From an uncultured Methylophilaceae bacterium (GTDB lineage Bacteria > Pseudomonadota > Gammaproteobacteria > Burkholderiales > Methylophilaceae): 64,000 bases of DNA. The stretch spans positions 62,001-126,000 of the forward strand of contig CAIULB010000010.1 of assembly GCA_903899965.1 (NCBI GenBank). Reading direction: 5' to 3'. Shown here piece by piece: positions 7,294 to 15,856 of the stretch. The notes beneath the pieces were generated by a model. That model searched no databases. It worked only from the letters and a program-made list of their open reading frames with translations, and was not told the origin of the DNA. The number at the start of each line of letters is the position of its first letter. Position 1 is the stretch's first letter. Both the position numbers and the translations under genes were made by a program.

Positions 7294-8445
7294 CTAGAAG
7301 AATAGGATTGCGCCAAGTGATGTTGTGTTACCTGTAACTTTACCAGCAGAAGCAGCTACGCCAGATGTTTCAGCTTCACTACGGCTGTATTCAGCAACTA
7401 GGTTCAAGCTTTTTGTAAGTGGGTGATAAGCACCAACTGTCCAAGCTGAATTTTCAAGTTCTGAATTTTGGTTTGCGTTCTTAGCAAGGCTAGTACCCCA
7501 GCTCACACCAACTTTAGTACCGATTGTTGGGATCTTGTATGTAGCTTGTACGAAACCGCCTGAGCTTGTTCCATTAACTACTGCGCCTGCAGAAGCGATA
7601 GCTAGATCACCGTTTGCAGCAGCTGCTACAGCAGAACTAGTTGATGACAAAGCATCACCAGCGTAGTAGTAACCAACTAACTCAGCACCAGCGTAACCAG
7701 CTTTAGCACCAATTTCCCATGCTTTTGTTTCGAATGCTGAAGCGCCGTTACGGTCTTGGTAAATACCACCAACCCAAACTTTACCTGTTACATCATTAGC
7801 AGCGAAATCATATGTTGCTTTACCTTGGAAACCTAGTTGGTTGTTTGTGCTACCTAATGTATTTGGAGCATATGGCTCAGTCACAGCAACAGTTGCTTGG
7901 AAACCATTGAATGATGGTGTTGCGTAAGCAATTTGACCCATCCAGTCAGCGTATTGATAGCCTGAACCGATATGGCCGTATGTTGCGTTACCGCCAACTT
8001 TACCTACGATTGGACCAACGCCTAACAATGTCATGTCTGACAAGATAACTTCTGAACCGTAAAGACCTAAGTCACGACCAGCTTTCACAGTACCCCATGA
8101 AGCATCACCGAATGTCAAGTAAGCTTGACGAATGTTCAATGAGTTGTCACCGGCGCCTAAGTTACCAGTTTGTGCTGTACCAGTAAAGAATGAGAATTGG
8201 AACGCGATGTCCAAGTCATTTTGACGTGTTTTAGCACCGATACCAAAAGCGGCTGGCAATAGACCAGTACCGATACCGTTAGCTGCAGCTGAACCAACTG
8301 AATGGCCAGTAGCTGTAGATGTTGTGTTAGTTGCGAAAGCGTTAACGTTACCACCGATGTCTACAGTCCAATCACCAGCTGGGATTGTGATACCAGCGTT
8401 AGCTGCAGATGAGAATGCTACTAAAGCACCAGCAGTTTCAAACAT
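7294..8445 (-). CDS. Outer-membrane porin, 5' end apparently truncated
   Basis: A general-porin-like beta-barrel of 383 residues. The mature start is GITIPAGDWTVDIGGNVNAF, the strand pattern repeats, and the chain ends in phenylalanine (GAILFF), as outer-membrane proteins do. The N-terminus is abnormal: only the end of a signal peptide remains (LVAFSSAANA, cleavage before GITIP), preceded by MFET with no positively charged n-region. In the same frame upstream there is a TAG within 20 bases and no Shine-Dalgarno. The first signal-peptide codons and the promoter therefore seem to have been lost at the junction with the third integrase. It is probably a pseudogene, unless it starts at an unusual codon. 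Confidence 0.75.
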   Translation of the reverse strand: MFETAGALVAFSSAANAGITIPAGDWTVDIGGNVNAFATNTTSTATGHSVGSAAANGIGTGLLPAAFGIGAKTRQNDLDIAFQFSFFTGTAQTGNLGAGDNSLNIRQAYLTFGDASWGTVKAGRDLGLYGSEVILSDMTLLGVGPIVGKVGGNATYGHIGSGYQYADWMGQIAYATPSFNGFQATVAVTEPYAPNTLGSTNNQLGFQGKATYDFAANDVTGKVWVGGIYQDRNGASAFETKAWEIGAKAGYAGAELVGYYYAGDALSSTSSAVAAAANGDLAIASAGAVVNGTSSGGFVQATYKIPTIGTKVGVSWGTSLAKNANQNSELENSAWTVGAYHPLTKSLNLVAEYSRSEAETSGVAASAGKVTGNTTSLGAILFF

Positions 8446-8510
8446 ATACTTATGTTGTTGAATCTACTGGTTTTCGTCATCCACTAAAAAGTAGTCGAGT
8501 TTTCACTGTT

Positions 8511-9731
8511 TTAAGGGGTTAAAAATGGAGTAATTTTCTCTAAGTATTCGCCCCACCAACTCATCATCTCTGTTCGCTCATTCATGTATTGCGCTCTGTT
8601 GTAAGCACGACGAACTTGATTGGCTTCTGTATGTGCTAGTTGCCTTTCAATCACATCAGCTCTAAAGCTGTTCTCATTAAGTATCGTACTGGCAATTGCT
8701 CTAAATCCATGGACTGTCATTCTATGTTTATAGCCCATCCAATAAAGCGCATAGATCATTGCGTGATCTACAAGTGGCTTATTTGCTTTATGGAATACAT
8801 AGTCATTACTTGGATATGTTTTTTTAATATGGCTTAGCAAAGTAATCGCTTGTTTACTTAAAGGCACAACATGATCAATTCGCATCTTCATGCGATCTGC
8901 TGGGATTTTCCAAATAGCATTGTCTAAATCAAACTCATCCCACTTAGATAACACCAACTCATTCTTCCGCACAAAAGTTAGTGCCATCAGCTGTAGAGCA
9001 TATTTAACAATCAAGTCACAAGGTTTGTTATACCTCGCTATGTCCTCCATTAATACTGGCAGTTCTTTTGGTGTCACAGCATGGAAGTGAACTACGGTGT
9101 GATCGTGTAATGCTTTGTTTAAGCCTAAAGTAATGTCTTGCTTACATATCCCAATCACAATAGCGTATTGCCATATTTGACGGCAATCATTGAGTACGCG
9201 CCGAGCTAATCCATATGCGCCCCGCTCTTCCATTTTCTGTAACAACCCCAATAAGTCTTTGCGTGTAATGCGCTGAATATTTTTATCCGCAATATAACGA
9301 AGAATGTTGTTTACTAATCTTAGCTCTACCTGCCTAGTATGATTAGCTGACCATTTAGTTGCTTTACGAGATAGCCATTGCGATGCGATTTTCTTAAATC
9401 GCAAATCAATCTTTATAGCCTCAATAGGTTTATTTTCTTCAGTTATTTGATGATTTAAAAGATGTGCTGGATGTTGATATTTGCTAATCAAAAGCCTCTC
9501 GTAAAAAACCCTCGCCTCTTTAAAAGCCTCAATCTTATTTTGTGTTTTACAGCTATGCCGATATGTCTTGCCCATATCAAAATATGTTGCCCACCAATAT
9601 GGCGAAGCATTATTTAAATAAACTTTTAGTTTTTTTGGGTAGTGGGGAACAGGAGTTACTGTGCCAGGTATGGCAGCTGTTCTATGACGAGTTGGAATGT
9701 TAATCTGATCAAAAGCATCGTGCCTTATCAT
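8511..9731 (-). CDS. Third tyrosine recombinase (P4-type integrase)
   Basis: About 406 residues. The catalytic residues (numbered from TTG 9746) are R260 in FVRKNE, H346-x-x-R349 in VHGFRAIAST, H372 in LAHTEANQVRRAY and Y382. The LAHTE...Y block is typical of P4-family integrases, but the usual N-terminal DUF4102 arm domain is replaced by a different, basic N-terminus. ATG 9731 is preferred over TTG 9746 because GAGGG lies 8 bases upstream. The ribosome site lies within a perfect 9-bp inverted repeat (9729-9737/9742-9750). Its 3' end is 65 bp from the truncated porin. Confidence 0.87.
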   Translation of the reverse strand: MIRHDAFDQINIPTRHRTAAIPGTVTPVPHYPKKLKVYLNNASPYWWATYFDMGKTYRHSCKTQNKIEAFKEARVFYERLLISKYQHPAHLLNHQITEENKPIEAIKIDLRFKKIASQWLSRKATKWSANHTRQVELRLVNNILRYIADKNIQRITRKDLLGLLQKMEERGAYGLARRVLNDCRQIWQYAIVIGICKQDITLGLNKALHDHTVVHFHAVTPKELPVLMEDIARYNKPCDLIVKYALQLMALTFVRKNELVLSKWDEFDLDNAIWKIPADRMKMRIDHVVPLSKQAITLLSHIKKTYPSNDYVFHKANKPLVDHAMIYALYWMGYKHRMTVHGFRAIASTILNENSFRADVIERQLAHTEANQVRRAYNRAQYMNERTEMMSWWGEYLEKITPFLTP

Positions 9732-9750
9732 TTTGAGAGCCCTCAAAATG
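9729..9750. promoter_or_regulatory. Inverted repeat over the start of the third integrase
   Basis: CATTTTGAG (9729-9737) and CTCAAAATG (9742-9750) form a perfect 9-bp inverted repeat with a 4-base gap over the ribosome site and start codon. It could be an operator or an mRNA hairpin limiting translation. Confidence 0.5.
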
Positions 9751-10011
9751 ATTAATTATTAATGATACCTTTGTGCTTGAGCTACCTGAATTTGTAGTCG
9801 AAAAACTAGTTAACTACAAATCGACTACTCTTAAATGATTTGTCGTGTAAAACGACACTTGAAAATCTTTGAATGAATGATAAGCTAATAGTAGGGGTTT
9901 TTGTCCCGCAATAGGCCCTTTTGTATTTTTTTAACATACAGATTTTGGATTGCTGAATTTTTATCTATTTGTTTCTATTTGACTTTTTATTAGCGTAGAG
10001 CACCATAAACC
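9747..10011. other. Non-coding right end of the element
   Basis: No gene is seen. The stretch contains palindrome copy 8 and nested inverted repeats (GTAGTCGA 9794-9801 with TCGACTAC 9821-9828; TTTGTAGT 9791-9798 with ACTACAAA 9813-9820). An AT-rich run follows before attR. It may hold recombinase or excisionase binding sites. Confidence 0.5.
9842..9856. repeat. Palindrome copy 8
   Basis: GTCGTGTAAAACGAC with 17-bp symmetry (T...A outside), one mismatch pair. It lies in the non-coding right end of the element. Confidence 0.8.
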
Positions 10012-10097
10012 ATGTGCAAAGCCGTTGACCGCGGTATGGTGATGGGTGAAATTAAGCTGCTAGAGAAACAAGGTGGAAAATCTGGGCATTGGGTGGC
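10012..10097 (+). repeat. attR: displaced 3' end of native moaC
   Basis: An exact copy of 309-394. Read in the moaC frame it continues to WVA and a TAG stop at 10099-10101. This is therefore most likely the original chromosomal end of moaC, separated from its gene by the insertion. The convergent lpxO-like gene ends 3 bases further on. Confidence 0.93.
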
Positions 10098-10103
10098 TTA
10101 GCC

Positions 10104-11048
10104 TTAAGCATCGAATGCGTTTAAAACCATCGCCACCTTATCAACACCCACCAGCCAAACAACAAACGCTGCAATCAAACCAAACTTAATAACTAAATAA
10201 AGCTGTTTGCTAAATTTTTTCAGCTTGCGTCTGTATTTACCTACAAGCCAAAAGAAGCGGAAAACTTTATTAATGCCGCCTGTTTGGTCGCCTGTTTCGT
10301 TAGGCGAACTCCCTGCAGTCATCACCACTTTCGCAAGCCAGCGATTAATCGCGGTTGCCCAGGGATACTTCATCGGACGCTCTACGTCGCACAACAAAAT
10401 AATGCGTGTTGTATCTGTTTCATTGATAGCCCAATGAATGTAGGTTTCATCAAAAATAACACCTTCACCATCACGCCAGCTATATGGTTGTTGATTCACA
10501 TCGATAAAAGCATGGTCATCATTAGGAGTTGATAAGCCCAAGTGATAGCGGACCGAGCCTGCGTAGGGATCACGGTGAGGGTTGAGCTTCGCACCGGGTG
10601 GCAGCTCAGTAAACATAGCAGCCTTTACCTCTGGCACTTGCGCAAGCAAAGCGACTGTTTTAGGACAAAACTGGAGTGCTGAAGGGTGCTTCGCCTCATA
10701 CCATTTTAGGTAAAAACGCTTCCAACCTTTTTTGAAGAATGAGTTAAAGCCAGCATCATCGTTCTTTTCTGCAGCTTTAATCTTTTCTAGCTTATCCAGC
10801 GCCAAAGCTTCATCACGAATAATTTCCCAATTATCTTCTAAAAGCTTCAAGCCTTTAAATTCACTCACTGGAATATAGGCTTGGCTAGTCGGCACTTTTG
10901 AAAATAAATAAATGAAGATATTGATAGGAGAGACCACTGAAGAGTGATCAAAAATTTGCCTAAAAAATGGCAAGCGGGCTTTGCCGCGAAAATGCACGAA
11001 AAGAATACAAGCTGCGTACAAACCTAAAATAATGTATTTCATTGTCAT
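10104..11048 (-). CDS. lpxO: LpxO-like aspartyl/asparaginyl beta-hydroxylase family protein
   Basis: An Fe(II)/2-oxoglutarate-dependent dioxygenase that probably 2-hydroxylates a lipid A acyl chain. A membrane segment near residues 5-20 and a second hydrophobic helix near the C-terminus (LVIKFGLIAAFVVWLVGV) anchor it. The iron ligands are visible: HRD at about 159-161 in NPHRDPYAGSVRYHLGL and the distal His at about 206 in YIHWAIN, with an arginine (RIILLCDV) for 2-oxoglutarate. The start is ATG 11048 or 11042; neither has a strong ribosome site. The substrate assignment rests on family resemblance. Confidence 0.82.
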   Translation of the reverse strand: MTMKYIILGLYAACILFVHFRGKARLPFFRQIFDHSSVVSPINIFIYLFSKVPTSQAYIPVSEFKGLKLLEDNWEIIRDEALALDKLEKIKAAEKNDDAGFNSFFKKGWKRFYLKWYEAKHPSALQFCPKTVALLAQVPEVKAAMFTELPPGAKLNPHRDPYAGSVRYHLGLSTPNDDHAFIDVNQQPYSWRDGEGVIFDETYIHWAINETDTTRIILLCDVERPMKYPWATAINRWLAKVVMTAGSSPNETGDQTGGINKVFRFFWLVGKYRRKLKKFSKQLYLVIKFGLIAAFVVWLVGVDKVAMVLNAFDA

Positions 11049-11125
11049 CACTTTACTATGCGAAATAGGAGCATTCTAGAAACTAGGGTTTATTTAAGCA
11101 AATTCATATCAATGCTTCGTTGAGC

Positions 11126-12211
11126 TTAATCAATTGCCAATGCAAAAGGGCTGGCATCAATAAATGATTTTTCACCTGCCATCAACTCTGAAACCAAACG
11201 TGCGCTGGCTGGCGCCATGGTGAGACCGTAACGGAAATGTCCCGTATTAAGATAAAGATTATGTATCTGCGGGTGCGCCGATATCGTCGGCAAATTGTCA
11301 GGCGTACCAGGCCGCAAGCCGCTCCAATGCTTGATGATAGGCAAGCCTTTCAATGATGGCATAATTGATTCAGCCTTAGCGGCAAGTTCAGCTTTCACTT
11401 CCTCAGTCACTGATGTATCAAAACCGACATCTTCTAAGGTGCTACCCGCAAGCAATTGTCCATCAGCGCGCGGAATCATGTAAAAGCCGTCTTTATAAAC
11501 GATTTGCTTAAGATTTTGGGTGGGTTGGTAAAGCAAAATTTGGCCCCGCATCGGTTTGATATTGAGGGCGTCGGCCACAGATTTGAGCAACTGAAAGCTC
11601 CAAGCGCCAGAAGTCACAATAAACTTATCGGCTTTAATTTCCAAGCCATCTAACGTTTTCCATGTGGTCAACGGTTTGATTTCATCAAGCGGACACAGCT
11701 CGGTTTGCTCTAGCAAGTTGACATTGTTTTGCACCAACCACTGACGAAGCGCCTTCATCAAATAAGGCGGACGCGCTTGGCAAACTTCTGGCATCCAAAG
11801 TGAGGGTTGCTCATTATTTGTCGCAAGCTGTCCATCCACTTTATCAAGCAACTCATAAGACTGATGGTGATCTTCGCACCACCGAATAGCAGCGGCTTGA
11901 TCATAAGGTGGTAGCAATAAAAAACCTGAATTAATGAACCCCGTTGGCAAACCTGTTTCGCGTTCTAAACGCTCACAAATTTGCTGATAAGACTTTGCGC
12001 CATAGCCCGTGAGTTGATTAACAGGCTCTGAATACATCCAAGGCAACAAAGGAAAAACAATCCCCCCACCAGCCCAAGAAGACTCACCCGAAGTCTGACT
12101 GGCGATTTGATTGCGCTCAACAATGGTGACTCGATAACCACGATCTACCAGCGCCATTGCAGTCATACATCCAACAATGCCACCGCCAACGATAACTACA
12201 TGCTCGCTCAA
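11126..12211 (-). CDS. thiO: Glycine oxidase ThiO (FAD-dependent)
   Basis: A D-amino-acid-oxidase-family flavoprotein of 361 residues. Glycine oxidase makes the iminoglycine used to build the thiazole of thiamine. The FAD-binding motif VVIVGGGIVGCMTA is at 5-18, followed by the acidic residue in TIVERN. The C-terminal block HWSGLRPGTPDNLPTI and NTGHFRYGLTMAPA are typical for ThiO. No thi genes are adjacent. The start overlaps the antiporter stop (ATGA), so the two are translationally coupled. Confidence 0.88.
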   Translation of the reverse strand: MSEHVVIVGGGIVGCMTAMALVDRGYRVTIVERNQIASQTSGESSWAGGGIVFPLLPWMYSEPVNQLTGYGAKSYQQICERLERETGLPTGFINSGFLLLPPYDQAAAIRWCEDHHQSYELLDKVDGQLATNNEQPSLWMPEVCQARPPYLMKALRQWLVQNNVNLLEQTELCPLDEIKPLTTWKTLDGLEIKADKFIVTSGAWSFQLLKSVADALNIKPMRGQILLYQPTQNLKQIVYKDGFYMIPRADGQLLAGSTLEDVGFDTSVTEEVKAELAAKAESIMPSLKGLPIIKHWSGLRPGTPDNLPTISAHPQIHNLYLNTGHFRYGLTMAPASARLVSELMAGEKSFIDASPFALAID

Positions 12212-14181
12212 CTCTCTTTACCCGTGAGTAGAATCCGTTCCGCCAATACCAAATCATGTGGCTTAGCCAACAATACCACCACATCTCCCTCTTTAAATAC
12301 AAAGTCTGGTGAGACTTCTACAGGATGCGCGTCTCTTCTTACTGCTGTAATTTCTGCCTTACAAAGCCCAAAGTAAATATCTTTAAGTGGCTTGCCTATG
12401 CAATAAGCCAAAGCATTCAAAGGTACGGAATGCATGCGTGGCACGGCACGTTCCACCGCTTCATCTCCATCCGAGATGCCATGGAAAAAGCCTTTAAACA
12501 TTTTGTAGCGCTCTTCGCGGAATATACGGATACGTTTCACCACACGATTAAGCGGCACACCCAACAAAACTAATGCGTGAGAAGCCAACATTAAGCTACC
12601 TTCTAGCACTTCTGGCACAACTTCTGAAGCACCTGCGTCACGGAAGCGCTCCATGTTAGTATCATCAACAGTCCTTACAACGACTGGTAAATTAGGAAAG
12701 TAATCATTCACTAAATGCAAAATCTTGATGGCTGCTGGTGGGTCATCGTAACTAATAATCAAGGCTTTTGCTCTTGATGCGCCTGCTGCATCCAACACCA
12801 ACCTTTTACCCGCATCGCCATACATCACATTCTCACCAGCACTTGCAGCTTCTTGCACACGAGCAGGGTCAATATCTAAAGCGATGAATGGAAATTTTTC
12901 TTCTTTTAAGAAACGACTTAAATACTGACCACTACGACCGAAGCCACAAATAATGACGTGGTCTTTAAGTTGCTTACCCGCGCTTTCAATCCCTTCAATC
13001 TGATGCTTACGATTGCGCGTATAGCTTCGAGCAAAGAACTCTGCAATTTGTAAGTTGTACTTAATAATGAAGGGCGCAATAAACATAGAGAGCAATGAGG
13101 CTGCTAATACCACTTGCAATACACCGTTACTAATCAAGCCATTTTCCATGCCAAGTGAAAATACAACGAACGAGAATTCACCAGCTTGCGCCAAGGTCAC
13201 CCCCGCACGAACAGCCACGCCAGGCTCAAAGCGAAAAAAGCGGCTAAGTAGCGCGACGACTAAAGACTTAAAAACAATCAGCCCAACGACCACCATGAAA
13301 ATATCAGGTAGGTTACCCGCCAAACTATTAAAGTCTAATAACATGCCGATGGTGATAAAGAATAAACCCATCAAAATATCGCGGAATGCAGCAATATCAG
13401 CTTCAACTTGATAACGGAAGCGCGTTTCTGAAATCAACATCCCCGCAATAAAAGCACCTAGCGCATAAGAAAGACCTGCGACCTTAGTAGCATAAGCCAA
13501 TACCATGGTGACCATTAACACGTTCATCACGAATAATTCACGCGAACGTTGACGTGCTACTACACCAAACCAGCGGTTCATTAAATTCTTACCAAAGAAA
13601 AATAGAATAGAAAGCATCACCGCCGCTTTTAGAAAGGCGATGCCCAAGGTATAAGCCAATGAACCTGTTGGACTTGCGATGGCAGGGATCACCACCAGCA
13701 AAGGAACAACCGCTAAATCTTGAAACAACAGCACACCAATGGCGACTCGGCCATGACGTGAGTTCAAATCCAAACGTTCAACAAGTAGCTTGGACACAAT
13801 CGCCGTAGAAGACATGGCTAATGCGCCACCAATGATTAGCGCCGCTTGCCAATGAAGATCTAAACCCAAGCAAACCAAAATGATGGCACCCATGGTGACC
13901 AAAACCTGTAAACCACCAATCCCCAATACGATGCGGCGCATGGCATAGAGTTGCGCCAAGCTAAATTCTAAGCCGATGCTAAACATCAAGAAAACAATAC
14001 CGAACTCTGCTAATTCACGGTTGGCTTCTGTGTCAGGCAAAAATCCAAAACTCTTTGGGCCAAGTAACAAACCGACCAAAAAATAAGCCAGCATCGCAGG
14101 CAAACGAAATGCACGGAACATCGCAACAGCAAGCACTGAGCTAACGAGCAAAAGTAAAATAGCGGGAAGCGTTTCGTGCAT
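12208..14181 (-). CDS. Kef-type K+/H+ antiporter (CPA2 family)
   Basis: A 657-residue monovalent cation:proton antiporter like KefB/KefC/YbaL. Residues 1-380 form about twelve membrane segments (LPAMLAYFLVGLLLGP, FGIVFLMFSIGLEFSL, GALAMSSTAIVSKLL). A TrkA-N/RCK nucleotide-binding domain begins at about 408 (HVIICGFGRSGQ, GxGxxG) and a TrkA-C domain is at about 570-650. It probably protects against electrophiles or adjusts potassium and pH. No KefF/KefG partner is adjacent. The 4-base overlap with thiO indicates one transcript. Confidence 0.9.
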   Translation of the reverse strand: MHETLPAILLLLVSSVLAVAMFRAFRLPAMLAYFLVGLLLGPKSFGFLPDTEANRELAEFGIVFLMFSIGLEFSLAQLYAMRRIVLGIGGLQVLVTMGAIILVCLGLDLHWQAALIIGGALAMSSTAIVSKLLVERLDLNSRHGRVAIGVLLFQDLAVVPLLVVIPAIASPTGSLAYTLGIAFLKAAVMLSILFFFGKNLMNRWFGVVARQRSRELFVMNVLMVTMVLAYATKVAGLSYALGAFIAGMLISETRFRYQVEADIAAFRDILMGLFFITIGMLLDFNSLAGNLPDIFMVVVGLIVFKSLVVALLSRFFRFEPGVAVRAGVTLAQAGEFSFVVFSLGMENGLISNGVLQVVLAASLLSMFIAPFIIKYNLQIAEFFARSYTRNRKHQIEGIESAGKQLKDHVIICGFGRSGQYLSRFLKEEKFPFIALDIDPARVQEAASAGENVMYGDAGKRLVLDAAGASRAKALIISYDDPPAAIKILHLVNDYFPNLPVVVRTVDDTNMERFRDAGASEVVPEVLEGSLMLASHALVLLGVPLNRVVKRIRIFREERYKMFKGFFHGISDGDEAVERAVPRMHSVPLNALAYCIGKPLKDIYFGLCKAEITAVRRDAHPVEVSPDFVFKEGDVVVLLAKPHDLVLAERILLTGKES

Positions 14182-14286
14182 AAGTCTTTAAATAATGCAA
14201 AATGTGTGCCGACTTAGGCTAAAAGTCGGTTTTATTTGCAAATGTATCCTTTATTCATGACGGATTCCCTTTTATACTTGGCATGT

Positions 14287-15285
14287 ATGGAAAATTCATC
14301 ATTACAAAAATCTAGCGCCAACAAAACGCCTATCGAGCTTGCAAAATCAGTGCTTTTGATTGAAGCGAATGCGGTTGAGGCACTTGCACAAAAGCTTGAT
14401 GCTAATTTCACCAAGGCAGTTGACCTCATTTTACAATGCCAAGGCCGCGTTGTGGTGAGTGGCATGGGTAAATCTGGACATATTGGCAATAAAATTGCCG
14501 CTACACTTGCTAGCACTGGCACCCCTGCTTTCTTTATGCACCCTGCCGAAGCCAGCCATGGCGATTTAGGCATGATTACCAAAGATGATGTGGTCATTGC
14601 GCTCTCCAACTCTGGCGAAAGCGATGAAATCCTCACTATCCTGCCTTTACTTAAACGCATGGGCACAAAAATTATTAGCATCACTGGTAAAAACAACTCA
14701 ACACTCGCAAGACAGGGCGACACCCATCTAGATGCCGAAGTCGCTGTTGAAGCTTGTCCATTAGGCCTTGCACCAACCGCCAGCACCACAGCCATGCTAG
14801 CGCTTGGTGATGCACTCGCTTTAGCAGTGCTAGATCAACGTGGATTTTCAGCAGAAGACTTTGCACGCTCACACCCAGGTGGCAGCATCGGTCGTAAGCT
14901 TTTAATACGTATTCAAGATATCATGCGCCAAGGCAGCGCCATTCCCAGCGTGAACATTAAAGCAAGCTTAAAAGATGCGCTGATTGAAATGTCACGCAAA
15001 GGCTTAGGCATGACTGCCATTGTGGATGACCAAAACAAAGCAGTAGGCATTTTTACCGATGGCGATTTACGCCGGGCTTTTGAGAATGGCATTGATATAA
15101 ACAAAACTGGTGTTCGCGATGTCATGCATGCCAACCCTCAAAACATTAGCCCTGAACAATTGGCTGTTGAAGCCGTTGAAATCATGGAGCAAAGAAAAAT
15201 TACCGCCTTATTGGTCGTCAGCCAACAAGGTGAGTTATTAGGTGCACTGAATATGCACGATTTACTTATCGCAAAGGTGGTTTAA
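14287..15285 (+). CDS. kdsD: Arabinose-5-phosphate isomerase KdsD
   Basis: Interconverts ribulose-5-phosphate and arabinose-5-phosphate, the first committed step of Kdo synthesis for LPS. A SIS domain (about 40-180; GMGKSGHIGNKIAATLASTG, SNSGESDEI, HPGGSIGRKL) is followed by two CBS domains (about 205-325; IFTDGDLRRAF). ATG 14287 gives 332 residues, close to the family's 328, so it is preferred over the upstream in-frame ATG 14236. It heads the kdsD-kdsC-lptC-lptA-lptB operon and is divergent from the antiporter. Confidence 0.95.
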   Translation: MENSSLQKSSANKTPIELAKSVLLIEANAVEALAQKLDANFTKAVDLILQCQGRVVVSGMGKSGHIGNKIAATLASTGTPAFFMHPAEASHGDLGMITKDDVVIALSNSGESDEILTILPLLKRMGTKIISITGKNNSTLARQGDTHLDAEVAVEACPLGLAPTASTTAMLALGDALALAVLDQRGFSAEDFARSHPGGSIGRKLLIRIQDIMRQGSAIPSVNIKASLKDALIEMSRKGLGMTAIVDDQNKAVGIFTDGDLRRAFENGIDINKTGVRDVMHANPQNISPEQLAVEAVEIMEQRKITALLVVSQQGELLGALNMHDLLIAKVV

Positions 15286-15287
15286 AA

Positions 15288-15827
15288 GTGGCTTTAGCAG
15301 ACAATATTTCAATTGAACAACGCGCTAAGAAAATCAAGGTAGTCATTTTTGATGTCGATGGCGTCATGACCAATGGTGGTTTGATGCTTGGCGATGACGG
15401 ATTGGAATACAAAAACTTCCATTCGCAAGATGGTTTAGGTTTAAAGCTTTTGCACAACACAGGTATACAAATGGCAATTGTGACTGGCCGCACCTCTAAC
15501 GTTGTCACTAAGCGTGCTGAAAACATCAAAATCACCAATATTTATCAGGGTGTTGAAGATAAATTAGAAGCGTTTAATGAAATTTTAAAAGACTTAAACG
15601 TCAGCGCTGAAGAATGTATGTTCATGGGAGATGATGTGATTGATCTTCCGCCAATGCGCCGGGCTGGTTTGGCAGTCACTGTTCCTCACGCCATGCCTTT
15701 GGTCAAAGAGTATGCACATTACATTACCACGCGCGAAGCAGGTCACGGTGCCGTGCGTGAGCTCTGTGAGTTGCTGATGAAAGCGCAAGGTACTTTTGAC
15801 GGCCAAATGGCAAAATTTCTCAAGTAA
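15288..15827 (+). CDS. kdsC: Kdo-8-phosphate phosphatase KdsC
   Basis: A HAD-family phosphatase of 179 residues that removes the phosphate from Kdo-8-P. HAD motif I is FDVDGVMTNG, motif II is TGRTS and the motif III/IV region is FMGDDVIDLP. The start is GTG 15288, only 2 bases after the kdsD stop, implying translational coupling. Confidence 0.95.
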   Translation: MALADNISIEQRAKKIKVVIFDVDGVMTNGGLMLGDDGLEYKNFHSQDGLGLKLLHNTGIQMAIVTGRTSNVVTKRAENIKITNIYQGVEDKLEAFNEILKDLNVSAEECMFMGDDVIDLPPMRRAGLAVTVPHAMPLVKEYAHYITTREAGHGAVRELCELLMKAQGTFDGQMAKFLK

Positions 15828-15856
15828 AAGGTAGCGACTTTTAAGTCAGAATTGAT

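Larger units (their letters stand above)
309..10097. mobile_element. Integrated element, 9.8 kb, inserted in moaC
   Basis: The element is bounded by the 86-bp repeats. It contains three tyrosine recombinase genes, a toxin-antitoxin pair, a clamp-loader-like ATPase, unknown genes, a lipoprotein and a porin. Eight copies of a 15-bp palindrome lie inside and I found none outside. I see no structural phage, packaging, relaxase or type IV secretion gene, so it cannot be assigned to a prophage or a conjugative element. A phage satellite or a mobilizable or cryptic integrative element fits best. The porin/third-integrase end may be a second, older insertion. Confidence 0.88.

Noticed and set aside
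8491-9801. GTAGTCGA at 8491-8498 and 9794-9801 as att sites of the third integrase
   Set aside because: Only 8 bp match and neighbouring bases differ; too short to call a crossover repeat.
1481-9856. The repeated palindromes as a CRISPR array
   Set aside because: The copies are 15 bp, irregularly spaced by hundreds to thousands of bases, partly inside genes, and there are no cas genes.
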